Part shown: positions 11,976 to 23,427 of the stretch, one piece after another | Layout: each line of letters begins with the position of its first letter | Position numbering within the stretch: position 1 is the first letter of the stretch | DNA from: Euryodendron excelsum | Taxonomy: Eukaryota > Streptophyta > Magnoliopsida > Ericales > Pentaphylacaceae | Assembly (NCBI GenBank): GCA_033060915.1 | Contig: CM065377.1 | Location: 33,111,183 to 33,175,182 of the forward strand | Reading direction: 5' to 3' | Length of the DNA stretch: 64,000 nt | The notes under the pieces: model-generated | The model's input: only the letters and a program-made list of their open reading frames with translations | Databases searched by the model: none | What the model was told of the DNA's origin: nothing | Position numbers and translations under genes: made by a program

Positions 11976-13064
11976 TTACTAATACAAAGTGTATGTATGT
12001 GTATGGATTTAACAGACATATCAACTTCAAAGAAAGGACGAGGAAGAACAAAAGGTCTAGAGCTAGCCAAGGTTAGAGGAAGTGGGGAGCAGATAAAGTT
12101 GGGCTTCTCTAGAGCAACAAGAAAACCAACTAGTGAAATTACTGCTGACTTGACGAGGTATACCATAGAGTTGGGGGTTGTTGTTCGAAAGTTTGCTCCT
12201 TTGCAAGCTTTGAAATGAGAAAAAGTGTCGGATCATGCAAAAGAGAGGTTGATTGAACACATTCGAGTAAGTACTATATACTCTACTATACTATTGTTTA
12301 CATGAAATTTCTATGTTAAATACAAAACTAATATTATAATTTCGTCAAATTGTAGGAAAAATTCGAACTTCCTCCAGCATCTTATGTAGATGAAGAAATA
12401 TTACGAGCCATGGGTACGCGATATAGTGACAATCGTTCCCGATTAAAGAAGAAATTCGAGTCTTACCAACAACGGAAGAAGGGCGAGCCAACCGGCCCTC
12501 ACATATAAAGGAGCAGGATTGGATATATTTATGCGACTTATGGTAAGACCCCAATCATCAGGTATGAATGCAAATTGTAAACTTTAAATATGTGTTGCTT
12601 GGGTTACATGTCAAAAAACAGAAATTGTCTTAGTTATACATGTTTGACTTAGTTTATAGCTACTTGATGATTGAGTCTTATAGAACTTAACAACTTAAGT
12701 AAACTACTCTCAATAAACAATCCTACAATGCTTCTGAATCATTAGAAAACATAGACTGACTCTGATGGGAAGATCCTCCAATGTCCATTAGTTTGAGATT
12801 ATGCCAGCTGAAACCATTAGTTTCACATTATGCTTTTGATTATTGTATGATCTGTTGGAAAAGCAAGTCAGTTTGACAGACACACAAGCACGCTTGGTTT
12901 ATTACAAAGACAATCAATCTTTGACTACCACCATTTATGGAGAAGACAAGAAAAACATGAAAAACATTTACGAGACGCTTGAAAAAACACACGTAAGAAC
13001 AAGGAAAATGAAAAGAGGTGGAGTGGCTAAAGGAGGTAGGAAAATAAGGTCTCTCCAAAGCCAT

Positions 13065-13245
13065 ATCTCTCACCGCAGTGAACCAAATCATGCTCCGTTT
13101 TTTTGTTAGAAAATAGACTCGTATATCTCTCTAACCATCTAAGATTTGCTTGTTGATTAACTTCCAGTAGATTCAGATTTTAATGTAAAGTGGGCTGGAA
13201 AATAGGGTCTGCACTCTGTTTTGAAAAATTGGACAGCCCTTCTTT
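13065..13245 (+). repeat. Dispersed repeat, copy 1 (two more copies at 19.5-19.95 kb)
   Basis: It contains ATCATGCTCCGTTTTTTTG, AGACTCGTATATCTC and TTAACTTCCAGTAGATTCAG in order, all recurring at 19590-19700 and 19793-19945. It lies in an intron of the CACTA gene. It is probably a fragment of an LTR or other repeat; the family was not recognised. Confidence 0.75.
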
Positions 13246-14220
13246 TTGGACAATTTATTTAACATGTATTTTTTATTAAGATCGATGATGTGAATTATAT
13301 GGAAAATGTCAGATTTATGGTTGATAGTACAGTGTCAATAGATGTAAATTATATCGACAATGCCATATTTATGGCTTATTATATAGATGTTATTGCATTA
13401 CTTAATTGTTTGTTGTAAATTTAGGTGAAGTGCGAAAAGAATAAAATGAATAAATCGAAGTAGAAGGTTCATCATGTTGCAGGTTCAAAAGCTTACTACA
13501 AGGTTGCAATTGAGTTGGTATGGTTTTTTTTTTTTTCTATCTTACAAGATTAATTTATCATATTATACATAATATATCATGTATATGATTGCTTTCACAA
13601 TACTAATGTAATAGAAAAAACAAACTGGGGTGGATCCTGACTTCCCTCAAAGGTGGAAAGAGACTCATTTTAGCAAAAAGAAAAATGCATGGGTGGATGC
13701 AAATTCAGAGATTGCATATGTAAGTAGCAGAAACTTAAAATTTGGTTTAAATTTATCAATTATACATGTTCATTGCAGGTAAATGTAAGTATGCTTAATT
13801 TTAAAATGGTGTTTGCAGTACAACCTATGTGAAGCTCATAAGGAAGCTATCGCATCAGGATTAGGTCCATTGTCAAATGAACTACTTTCTTAAAAGGTCC
13901 TTGGACCAAGATCAGGATATATACTTGGCTTAGGTCCTGGTCCAAAGCCTAGCTCATCATCATCTGGATTACCCACTCGCTCACAGCTTATGAGAGATGT
14001 TGAATAGGCTAGAGTAGATGCTACGGAGGCTCAGATGAGTCAAGAAGAGGCTCGAAAGGACGTAGCAGAGGCACGAAAAAAAATTGAAGAGCTATAAGAG
14101 AAATTTCAATTGTTAGAGACGTAACAGGCAGAAGCTATGGCTTTCATGCAATCTCAATTAGCCTTGTTGCAACAACAATTTGCCAGCAGACCTTCAACTA
14201 ATCTTGGTAATTTATTTTAG

Positions 14221-15657
14221 CCTATGAACTTGAAGTAAATTATTTTGAGCAGTTGCATCACAAGATGTTTATTGTTAGGCTAATTTCTTAATAACTTAAG
14301 CTTTTAAATGAGTTGGTGCTTAAGAACTCAACATGGAATTAGAGCATGCAATAGATCCCACATTTGAATGTCACTGGAATTAGAGCATGAAATGGAATTG
14401 AGTTGGTGCCGTGTTTTTTACTGTTTTCAAATTGTAAATGTGTCTTTCACAATCTAATTTGTTCAGAAATTAAAAAGAAGGGTCTTCTCACATAAATGCA
14501 AACTAAAGAGAACGAATACCAAGAAAACTCCATCGTCAGAACCTTTTTCCTCACTTTCTAATTTCTACATTTTCTTCTCTAAATTCAACACGGCTGAGGA
14601 CCACCATAGCCTCCCTCTTCCCCTTCCTCTCTCATGAACCCCCATATATGGCTCACACATCTCACATACACACTCTCTCTCAAACCTCTCCTCTCTTTTA
14701 GTCCAACTACCTAGGGTGGATCTACTTCCAAAAACAGATAGTAAAGAGATACAAAAGCTGACCACCATCTCCTTCCTTTCTTACCTATGGTCACCATGGC
14801 ATAACCAGGGCTACACTACCAGCCGAGCCTCACTGCCATCACCTCCTCACCATTATGCCACTTCCTCAGGGCTGCACTCTGATATGCTCTTTTTAAAACG
14901 TCTCTCTCTCTCTATCTCTCTAGAGACCCATCTCCTCCACTGTGCTGAAGGTTTTCTTTTTTTGTGATTTTAATTTGCTTTTGGTTTGATGTACGTTTTT
15001 TTTTCTTTTTTTTTGTTGTTCCTTTAATAGGTGAGATTTTGATATGCATATAGGTTGAATGAGAAAGCATTAAATGCTTTGATGAAAAAAATTGGTTTTA
15101 CTAGATTTCATCATCTATACACACTTAGTGATTGAGACACTGGTTTTCGAAAGAATAGGTGTTATCAGGTGTAGGAGTGAGAGTGACGAAGAGGATGAGT
15201 GGTTTTCTCAGCAAATCCCTTTTGGTTTTTGCCCACTGTTACATACATGCACATTCTGTCTTCTTATATTACATTTCAAGTTTTGAGGGGCTTTTTGTGT
15301 GGTTAAGATCCGAAGTGAAAAGGAAGAAAATGGGGAAAGAAAGAGAAGAAAGGAAGAGAAGACTAGGTTCTAAGCAATGCGAATTAACTTTCACTTCCTC
15401 TTTATATATCGGTTATTCCACTTCTACTCTTCATGTTTTTTGGCAAACAATCTGGCAAATAAAAAAAATCATTATTGTGTAAGTTTTTCTTTTTTTATTC
15501 ATTTTTGTACTTTTTCTTCATGTGTTTTTGTACATTATTGTGTAAGTTTTTCATTTATGCTTTATCCAATGGTTGTATCATGAACTCCTATGGTGTATGT
15601 CTTGATTTCCAGATGCCTTTAGTTTTGTGGTTCAAATTTTGAAATTACATCTGTGTG

Positions 15658-15703
<46 letters not shown>

Positions 15704-16687
15704 CTTGCCTTCTTCCTCCTCCATGGCAGAAATGCAACACAACCACCAATTTTCTCCTTGCCTTCTTTCTCTTTTCCTCTTGTGGCTTGTGAATTTTTTT
15801 GGCATACAACTACTGTGGAGGACCATGTTCACTGAGTTAGGTGTGAATTAGTGAGGACGTGGACAGAGATCAAGAAGAACTTAATGAGTTTTGGAAACAA
15901 CTGATGGGTGGGTAATAGGCCGTGTTTGGAGTGGGGATACTAGAGAAATCATATTTCGAGAATTCTTGGGGCTGCTCTATTTTGTTCCCATTTATTTTGT
16001 GTGTATCTACATGTATATGTATTAGTTTTTTTTTATACTATGCAGTTTATTTGTATTTGGGTTTGTTTTTTATGCTACACTTATGCTCCTTTCTCTCTCT
16101 TTCTTTTCCTCACTGGCCAATCCACCAATCACCAACGTGAGTGAAACTTTTGGAAAGACATAAAGAGAAATTATATGTTTCTACAAAAGCTTGCTTTACA
16201 TTCTGAGTTTGCTTCAACTTCCACATTTGGTTTTCTTTTTTCCATATATGTTGTGATTAGTGCTTCTGTAAAATGATACATGGTGGTGAAGTTTATGTTT
16301 GGTTGAATAGGCTTTGTTGGATCATTAAAATTGTTGGATCACTAAAATCAAAATTCGTAGTTAGATTTCAGCCATTTATTATTTAATAGCATTGCCTTTG
16401 TCAATCTCCTATTTTTTTTACTTTTGCAGTTAATTGGTTGTTTGTTTGTGTTGTTCAAGCCAAAGATTAACCTGAACCCCAATTGTCAGATTACATCTTT
16501 TATTTCTATTTGTTCTTATTCTATTGTAATGTAAAGCATGTGTATTTCAGTTTTAGTTTTAATTTTTGTTCTTTTCTTTATCACTTGTGAGGTTTGCCTG
16601 GGTCTTTTTTCTTTAATCCAATCTAACAAAAATTTTCATCTAAAAATTTATTATTTGTAAATAAATAGGTTTAAATTTTATTAGAGA
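14221..16687. other. Intergenic or transposon-internal DNA without a supported gene
   Basis: It contains CT-rich stretches (14540-14950) resembling the CTCTCT-rich parts near 820-900, and a pure (CT)n tract at 15659-15700. Short open frames here are low complexity. It may be the body of the Helitron whose 3' end is at 16688-16713, but no matching 5' end was found. Confidence 0.4.
15659..15700 (+). repeat. (CT)n microsatellite
   Basis: About 21 uninterrupted CT dinucleotides. Confidence 0.95.
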
Positions 16688-16713
16688 GTGCCATAGGCAC
16701 GGGTTATCCGTAG
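16688..16713 (+). mobile_element. Helitron 3' terminus, second copy
   Basis: Hairpin GTGCC-ATA-GGCAC (16688-16700), then GGGTTATCC and a terminal GTAG followed by T. It matches the 3' end of the Helitron at 11949-11975 except that the terminal CTAG is GTAG. The 5' end is not identified. Confidence 0.6.
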
Positions 16714-16714
16714 T

Positions 16715-17400
16715 GTATCTTAATTTTATTAGAGTGCCGATAAGGCCAGATATCGTTAGGACACAGAGATGGATCGTTCTAACCCCCAGATTCGGAGAAA
16801 GAAAAATTGTAAATAAGAGAGCAGATCGTCAAGATGCAAAAATAGTGTCCTGACGTCTAGATTGGAAGTAATTCTTAGCCCCAGATATCGTCAGGACGCA
16901 GAGATGGATCGTCCTAACGCCCAGATTCGAGAGGAAGAACAATTGTAAAGAAGAGAGCACCATCGTCAAGACGCTAGATTATTCCGTCCTGACGAGCAGA
17001 AAGGGAGGATATCCAGTTTCGGTTTATCGTCAAGACGCAAAAATCCAGCGTCTTGACGATTGAGTGCCAGATTTGATTGCAGTTTTTTATTTCCTTAGTG
17101 GCTGAGTACCTATAAAAAGGACAAGTTTTCAATTTGTTAGAGTTACGTAATATAGAGTGGTTTTTTAGAGCTTTTGGGATGACACTTGTTATTTTTTTTT
17201 TTTTTGTTCTTCAATATGTACAATTCAATAATTCGGAGATCAAGTTATAATATAAGTTTGGGAGTTTTCTTTTCCATTGCGCGTTATGTCTCTAATCGTT
17301 ATGGGTAACTAATCATCGATCTTCTTAATTGGTGACGAATGAGAAGGCGACTAGGGTTTTCAGTAGTCACATAACATACTATTACATTGAGTAATTATTG
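16715..17400 (+). mobile_element. LTR-like fragment with CGTC/GACG repeats and a TATA box
   Basis: A 135-bp tandem duplication (units starting at 16751 and 16886, third partial) contains TCGTCAGGACGCAGAGATGG and TCGTCCTGACG elements. TATAAAAAGG follows at 17111-17120 and a leader-like region after it. This layout fits the promoter part of a retrotransposon LTR. The exact ends and lineage could not be fixed. Confidence 0.4.
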
Positions 17401-17898
17401 TTATACTTTAAGCATGGCCAAACCACTCTGTCCCTCACTCTCTCTGTCAGCCTTCACTCCACAGTTGTGTTGAAGACATCCAACACTACAAAAAAATTTA
17501 GTGTTGAAGTGTTATGACCGTGGGCTTTGGTGGAGAAACGAAAAAGATGGTGAAAGGTGGAGTACTCACTGGAAGAAGATTGGTTATTCCCTTTTTTGGC
17601 CCATATGTAAGTATACATATATCATACCCATGGTGAAACAAGAAATCCCAAGTTTAAGCCACAACCCCACTCTTTCAATTTGGACGATATTGTTTAGTTA
17701 ATGGGGGTTGTTTTTGGATGACATCTTTTACCATGCTCCAATAGAAGTAGTTGATAATTTTATATTTATGTTTGTGTGTCCTGCTTTTTATTGGGTCGTC
17801 ATGTTTATTGTTCTCTTGGCCAAAATCACTACAATATTCACAAAATCCTATCGAAAATTCTCAAAATCAGTTGAATTGATTAGCAATTTTTTTGAAGA

Positions 17899-17924
17899 GT
17901 GTCGTAGGCACGGGTAATATTTAG
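17899..17924 (+). mobile_element. Helitron 3' terminus, third copy
   Basis: Hairpin GTGTC-GTA-GGCAC (17899-17911, one mismatch in the stem), then nine bases and TTAG followed by T. It is the same family as the two termini upstream and in the same orientation. Confidence 0.55.
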
Positions 17925-19518
17925 TATATATATAAGAGTGAGAAGTCATTTTGTTTGTTTTTTTTTTCCCTTTTGTAGGCATTTGTTCACATTTCGTTAA
18001 GATATGAGCTTAGAGATGTGGTATTAGAGTATCCGAAATGTATGTTTATTTGTATTTATTCCTACATAGAAGTTATGATTCTTACATAGGAAGTTACATG
18101 TTGAATGTATGATTGATTTACTGGTCAATATCGGTCTTTTTGCTATTCACTGGTTTGACTTGATTGAAATTGAATTGGAATTCATGGACTTTTAATGTTT
18201 TACAAATTTGAATTTTCTTTTCTAGTAAATCATATACTCCAAAAAATTTTAAATCCCATGGGTAAACTAATGGAAATAATTTTACTAGTTCTTACTTTAT
18301 TTATTTCTGTTTTGGTTTGGTGTAAAAAGTTAGTAGTTTATTTATAAGGTTAGTTATTGTAGTTATCAATGTAGTGAGCTTCTAATTAGATCAAAATAGA
18401 TGAGAGAGAAAAGAAGGTTCATGAATTGGGTCTTCCATTATATATGGTTCTACACTACAATCTACCCAGATTATGTTCACAAAAAAATATGGTGACCGCC
18501 AACATTTATGCCCATTGGCCAAGTAACTTTATTTAACATTTACGCCCTTTGGCGAAGTATATCTATTTATACATCTAACCTGCCCTTGTATTCCTAGATT
18601 TCAAGGTCATGGAGAAAACTTACCTCCTTCCTATTAACATGTTGTTGGTCTACTGACACGACCATAACAATGTAATACCCAAGAGCAAATCGTTGTCAAG
18701 TAATTTCCAAAAAGGTTGGACATGTTAGGCATTCATCACCAGAACAAAAGCATGTGCCTTGTTATCAGCAGGTAGAACTTGAAGCAAATCTAGGAAGATA
18801 TTTTCTTCGAGTTCAGATACACATCCGTACTGAATTTTTTTTTCTTGAGATTAATTTTTTTTTCTCCTTAATTGGCTGAAAGGAAACCATCCAAATTAAA
18901 TTCTACTTTTGGAATGGGACTCATTTGATGTATATACATATCTCATTTCAGCTCATACGGTGAGGAGACATCATTGTCATCCCAAAATTAGAATACAACT
19001 GAGATGCTTCTAACCACAACCTATTTTCTTTCTTTGCATGTTGGCATGAAGATGTTTATTTTTGAGGTCGCAATTTGTTGGCTTTCGATTTAGAACCCCA
19101 TTTAATGTTTATTTGGGTTTGAGTTTTTGCTTAAAATGTGCTTCCTGATTTCAGTTCTTTCAGTAACCCTATTTAGTGAGTTGGTTTAGATGTATTTTTC
19201 CTCTCAACGTGATTTTCGATTTGGGTTTGCCCTAGAAATTTTTAATGATCTAGATTTCGGATTAGGTATATGAGTGCAGATAGAGTTTGGTGATATATGG
19301 GTACTTTATTTTTTGCCTTAAGACTGTAATTGACTATGAGAGAATTGTTTTAGAGAATGAGCATAGCGTATTACTGCGTATTGTTTTAGGTTTGTCTCAA
19401 CTTCATCAAAGCAGCAAAATTTCTATTGCTCATGTGGGAGGTTTTGTGAGGTGTTGATGAAACCATGTTGCCTAGAAATTGTGGTGACCCAAAAATTAAG
19501 GATGCAGGAAATCAAGCA
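17925..19518. other. AT-rich DNA without a gene
   Basis: Nothing codes convincingly. A diverged short duplication (ATTTATGCCCATTGGCCAAGT and ATTTACGCCCTTTGGCGAAG) is present near 18505-18560. Confidence 0.5.
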
Positions 19519-19945
19519 AGTTGCTAAATTTTCAGCTCTGCAGGCAGCTATGATACTCTTTAGTAAAAGTATCATATCTCTCTCCACAATAAAGCAAATC
19601 ATGCTCCGTTTTTTTTGTTAGAAAATACACTCGTATATCTTTCCAACCATCTAAAATTTGCTTTTGATTAACTTCCAATAAATTCAGATTTCAATGTAAA
19701 GTTGGCAGAATAACAGAGTTGCTAAATTTCCAACTTTGCAGCTATGACACGCTTTAGTAAAACAGTCATATCTCTCTCCACAGTAAAGTAAATCATGCTC
19801 CATTTTTTTTGGTTAGAAAATAGACTCGTATATCTTTCCAACCATGTAAGATTTGCTTGGTGATTAACTTCCAGTACTTTAAGATTTCAATGTAAAATGG
19901 ACTAAAAATCGGGTCTGCATTGTGTTTTGACAAATTGGACATTTT
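19519..19945 (+). repeat. Tandem pair of a dispersed repeat, about 199-bp period
   Basis: Each unit begins GTTGCTAAATTT, passes TATGA...CTTTAGTAAAA and CATATCTCTCTCCACA, and ends with the sequence shared with 13065-13245. The units start at 19519 and 19718. The second extends to GACAAATTGGACA. Confidence 0.75.
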
Positions 19946-20794
19946 GATTTGTTCTCTAACACTGGAGGTTGTTATCAACATGCAATCATACTGATAAATG
20001 CTATGCTTATGATTATTCCCTATTTGGTTTCTTATTTGATTCTATGCTTATGACTTCTCGTTCTCTTTGCTCCTATAATTTGTTTTTTTTGTTTTTTTGT
20101 TTTTGGGTAATGGTATTAGTGAAGTGTTCCCTCTTTCAAGGTTTATCTTTTTTTTTTTTTTGGGTAGCAGACCTTCTAATTTATTAGTTATCCATTACTC
20201 CTATTTTTGTTCTAATTCTTATATCTTGTCATATGTGCAGATTGTTGATTAAGTTACGACACCTTTTGCAAGATAGAGATTGATGAAATTTTGAATTTGT
20301 TTTTGTACTTTTGGATAATGGATTATTATTATTACAATTTTGTGCTTCTTGGATGAAAGAAGCTCACAATTGAATCTTTTTTGGGGTTTTTTTGTCTCTA
20401 TGCATTTACTTCTAAGTATAATTTTGTGGATTTGAACTTTAGATGTTGGAAATATTTCTAAACTTCACTAATGTTTTTATGATATTTTTTAGAACTTCTT
20501 TATATTTTTTTTCATGGATATATGTTTGGAAATATAGTATGGTTGTGAATGCACAGGAAGGGAAATTTAAAAGAGTAAATAGTAGCAGTAGCCACTTTTA
20601 GCAAGAAATAAACTATTATTGCAATTTAGATATTGTGTATTTACCAAGGAAAAATTCTATTACCAAGGAAACAACTATGCCACAAATATGCATGGTGGTT
20701 TTATCGTATGTCTTTTAGCAAGGACAAAATTCGTAGCCAAAATTAATATTTAGCAACCAAAAACTTTTTAAAATTCATCACTGATTAAATTTTT
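19946..20794. other. AT-rich DNA, probably CACTA 3' internal region
   Basis: No gene. From about 20560 on, words of the type TTTAGCAAG and TTAGCAACC appear, marking the beginning of the CACTA subterminal zone. Confidence 0.5.
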
Positions 20795-21404
20795 AATATT
20801 CTTTTGCGACGACATGCTAGCAGCCAGAACCCATGGTCGCTAAATGTCTAATATTCTTTTGCAATGATGTGCTAGCAACCCAAACTCATGGTCGCTAAAC
20901 GGCTAATATTCTTTACGACGACGTGCTAGCAACCAAAACTCATGGTCGTTAAATGGCTAATATTCTTTTGCGACGACAAGCTAGCAACCAGAAGACATCG
21001 TCGCTAAATGTCTAATATTCTTTTGCGACGACATGGTAGTAACCAAAAGACATCACCGCTAAATGTCAAATATTCTTTTGCGACAACAAGCTTGCTACTA
21101 AAGTTCATCCTAAATAATTTTCATAATAGACTTTTAGCGAGGAAATACAGATATTTAGCGTCGAAACTTAGGCGAGGAATCATTGCGTCGCAAAATAAAT
21201 AAGTTGTGGTGTCAAACCAATTTTGTTGCTAAATATGTATTATTGGCAAGGAATCGGATGTTCGTCGTAAAATAGAATCCAAGACAAACCCTTTTACAAC
21301 GACCTGGCGACGAGTAACATTTCCTTGCAAAAAAGTTTTAGCAACGGATATGTGACTTTTAGCAACGGATCGTTTCCTCGCTAAAAGACCAATTTCTTGT
21401 AGTG
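20795..21404 (+). mobile_element. CACTA right end: subterminal repeats and terminus
   Basis: Six units of about 55 bp (starting 20795, 20850, 20905, 20959, 21014, 21069) share AATATTCTTTTGCGACGAC, GCTAGCAACC and GTCGCTAAATG. Further TTAGCGA and GCGACGA words in both orientations lead to CCAATTTCTTGTAGTG, whose reverse complement begins CACTACAAGAAA, ending at 21404. Such arrays bind the transposase in characterised En/Spm elements. Confidence 0.8.
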
Positions 21405-21761
21405 GACTATGGAGATCAATAACTAAATATCTTCTTGACATGGATTGAGAAAGTAATAGGTTACCGGTAGATGTTCCAAGATAAATTCCTCTTTCAAGAT
21501 CTATAACTTCTAAACTAAGATTTCTTTTCTTGATCTTGGATTCTTTTAAAAGCAACAGTTCTTGATTATATATACGACATATACATAGACTGTAGTAAGC
21601 TGGGATGTATATGAATGAGATTAGTGGCAAGGCTGTTGATTATAACTGCATATAAACCCTAAAAAGAGTACTTTCAGAATCTACTGTTCTTGATTAAGAT
21701 TCAGACATATTTTGTAGCCAGGGTTATGAACTGGTACATGTATGAATGGGACATTGATATA
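21405..21761 (+). repeat. Probable left part of an Athila 5' LTR
   Basis: This piece is joined, across the solo LTR and its AACAC duplication, to 26614-27005, which ends directly before an Athila-type primer site. It is therefore likely the 5' half of the Athila LTR. The LTR start itself was not identified. Confidence 0.45.
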
Positions 21762-23306
21762 AACACTGTAAGCACCCTATTTTTGCTTATTCAGCAATCT
21801 CCGGTTCGACCGGACTCACATTTAAACTGACACAGACACATTAACCCAAAATCAATTTTTCAGACTCAATCCAATCAATTAATCGCTTCGCGGGCCCAAC
21901 GAGGCAAAACGATCAAAATGCCCTTGGGGCATTGCTCAGTCCAAATCCAGTTGGCATGTCTTCCTAGAGGCGGTAAGTCCCTATTTCAAATCCAATTTCA
22001 AGTCTAACTCCAATTCAAATCAAATTTAGCACAACTTTCGAAAAAGTTAATCTCTCAGACAGTAAGACCATCCAGTCTAACACGTTTTCTTAAAAAACTC
22101 TTCAGAACGATAAGTCCCTTCAAACCCGTCGACCGGGACGGAACACAAGTCCCCAAGATGATGGAACAGTTCACCTTTGGCGCCTGTTAGTCTGCCAATG
22201 AAGAATGTCTATTATTTGGCACATCTTTCGAGAAAGTTGATTCCTCAGACGATAAATCTACCTAGCAGCTTCCCGAGATCAGTAGTCTCCGGAATAAACG
22301 CACACCATCAGAGTGGTGAAAACACTCGTAAACATCGCAACCGTCAGAGTGGCGGAAACAATCGCAAACAGGTCGACATTGGGAATTACCAACAAACCCT
22401 GTATGTCATGGGATCGAATTCGCCTTTTGGCCATGACATGATTACCAAAGGACGAGATACCTTTGGAAACCAACTAGTCACAGACCGTCAGAGTGACGAA
22501 AATACTCAAAACCCAGGTCAACACAGTGCCTGCTAACCTACTCCGGTAAAAAATGACCAAACTATCCATTGGGCCTTTTCAGCACGCTTTTTGAGAAGGT
22601 ACCAAGTCCTTAGAGTGATAAGTCCATCCTTCCAAGATCATCCCAAAGATAATATGGCATGCTTAAGTGACTTCCAATTGATTCTAGACCAATTTCAAGA
22701 CCATTCGGTCAAAATGACCATTTTGCCCCTAGACATCCGAGCACCTTCGAGAACCACACCAGCTATGGGTATCAAACTGGTTGCCTCCCAAAAATGTTTC
22801 TAATAGTATTCCCGACCTCCCAATGCCTTTCCGGATCATTCCGAGTCTATCCTGGCAAGTTCGATGCAAAATGATCGTTTTGCTCCTGGTGGGCCGGTCG
22901 CCTTTTCCAACCACACTGGCTCTGGGTATCAAACTGACAATCCATTGGAATACTCTAGATAGTCTTTCCAACCTTCAAGTCCTTTTATGAGTCATTCCGA
23001 GTCTATTCCAGTGGTTTTTCGATCTAGTTGACCGTTTTGCCCCTAATAGCTCGGTTGACCATCCCGACATTGTTTTTCAAGTCTGTTTCCCCCTCGAACA
23101 CTATGTCAAGGTTTTCTACCCATTTCTAGTCCTTCAGACCATTTTTGGCCTTCCAGAACATTTGCGGACCTTTCGGAGTCACTCCTAGTGAAGCCAAGTA
23201 AAAAATTTCATGGTAATCACCATTATAGGCGCCCAAATCTTTTGCCTTGCATATCAAGGGTTGGAAAATATGTTGCTTGCCGACCTAAAACATTTCTTAA
23301 GTGGCT

Positions 23307-23406
23307 GGTGCCACTAACAGTGGCGCCAAGCCAGAAATTGGCCTGGCACCACTCCTAGTAGCGCTAGTGAAAAATTTGGCCTAGCGCCACTGCAATAGGC
23401 GCTAAG
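23307..23406 (+). promoter_or_regulatory. Three GCGCCACTA/TAGTGGCGC palindromes upstream of the LTR TATA box
   Basis: Imperfect dyads at 23307-23327, 23343-23367 and 23381-23406, each a GYGCCACT arm, 4-6 bases, and an AGTGGCGC-type arm. The last ends 14 bases before TATAAATA. The same motif precedes the TATA box of the LTR at 32741. Confidence 0.6.
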
Positions 23407-23419
23407 TCAATCTTCTGTC

Positions 23420-23427
23420 TATAAATA
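23420..23427 (+). promoter_or_regulatory. TATA box of the Tat-like solo LTR
   Basis: TATAAATA between the palindromes and a leader containing many CTCTAGCC/AACCCTAG words. The transcript start would lie about 30 bases downstream. Confidence 0.6.

Larger units (their letters stand above)
10262..14220 (+). pseudogene. Second CACTA gene, Ptta/En/Spm transposase type (Transposase_24), decayed
   Basis: Exon 1 (10262-10427) begins MSTRG and then reads a run of TGA codons where an Arg-Gly repeat is expected, followed by LTTSAHAAEGS; a GTATGT donor follows. Intron 1 (10428-12015) holds a Helitron. Exon 2 (12016-12266) encodes KKGRGRTKGLELAK, and exon 3 (from 12356) encodes ELPPASYVDEEILRAMGTRY, family-typical for PF03004. 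Later exons at about 13425-13513 (KNKMNKSK), 13618-13720 (DPDFPQRWKETHFSKK) and 13819-14220 (VLGPRSGYILGLGPGPKP, then a Gln/Glu/Ala-rich coiled-coil) complete it. In-frame stops occur at several places. The order TNP2 then this gene is normal for plant CACTA elements. Confidence 0.8.
2911..21404 (+). mobile_element. Degraded CACTA (En/Spm) transposon, left end not found, with nested insertions
   Basis: The parts are collinear on the plus strand: a TNP2-type transposase (2911-10000), a second Transposase_24-type gene (10262-14220), and a right terminus at 21404 with CACTACAAGAAA (read on the minus strand) and six 55-bp subterminal repeats. An LTR, a Helitron and probably other elements lie inside it. 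That the right terminus belongs to the same copy as the genes is an inference; the interval 14.2-20.8 kb contains several foreign fragments. A three-base target duplication could not be tested because the left end was not found. Confidence 0.6.

Noticed and set aside
15627..15851. Overlapping frames on both strands rich in Ser-Leu or Arg-Glu
   Set aside because: They are translations of the (CT)n microsatellite at 15659-15700. The same applies to frames near 50626-51170, 54603-54797 and 56197-56391.
17484..17500. CACTACAAAAAAA as left end of a CACTA pairing with the end at 21404
   Set aside because: It matches the terminus in about ten bases, but the flanking three bases (CAA and GAC) differ and there are no subterminal repeats next to it; a chance hairpin is as likely.
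20795..21100. Regular 55-bp repeats as a CRISPR-like array
   Set aside because: The repeats are degenerate over the whole unit with no unique spacers, in plant DNA, and they adjoin a CACTA terminus.
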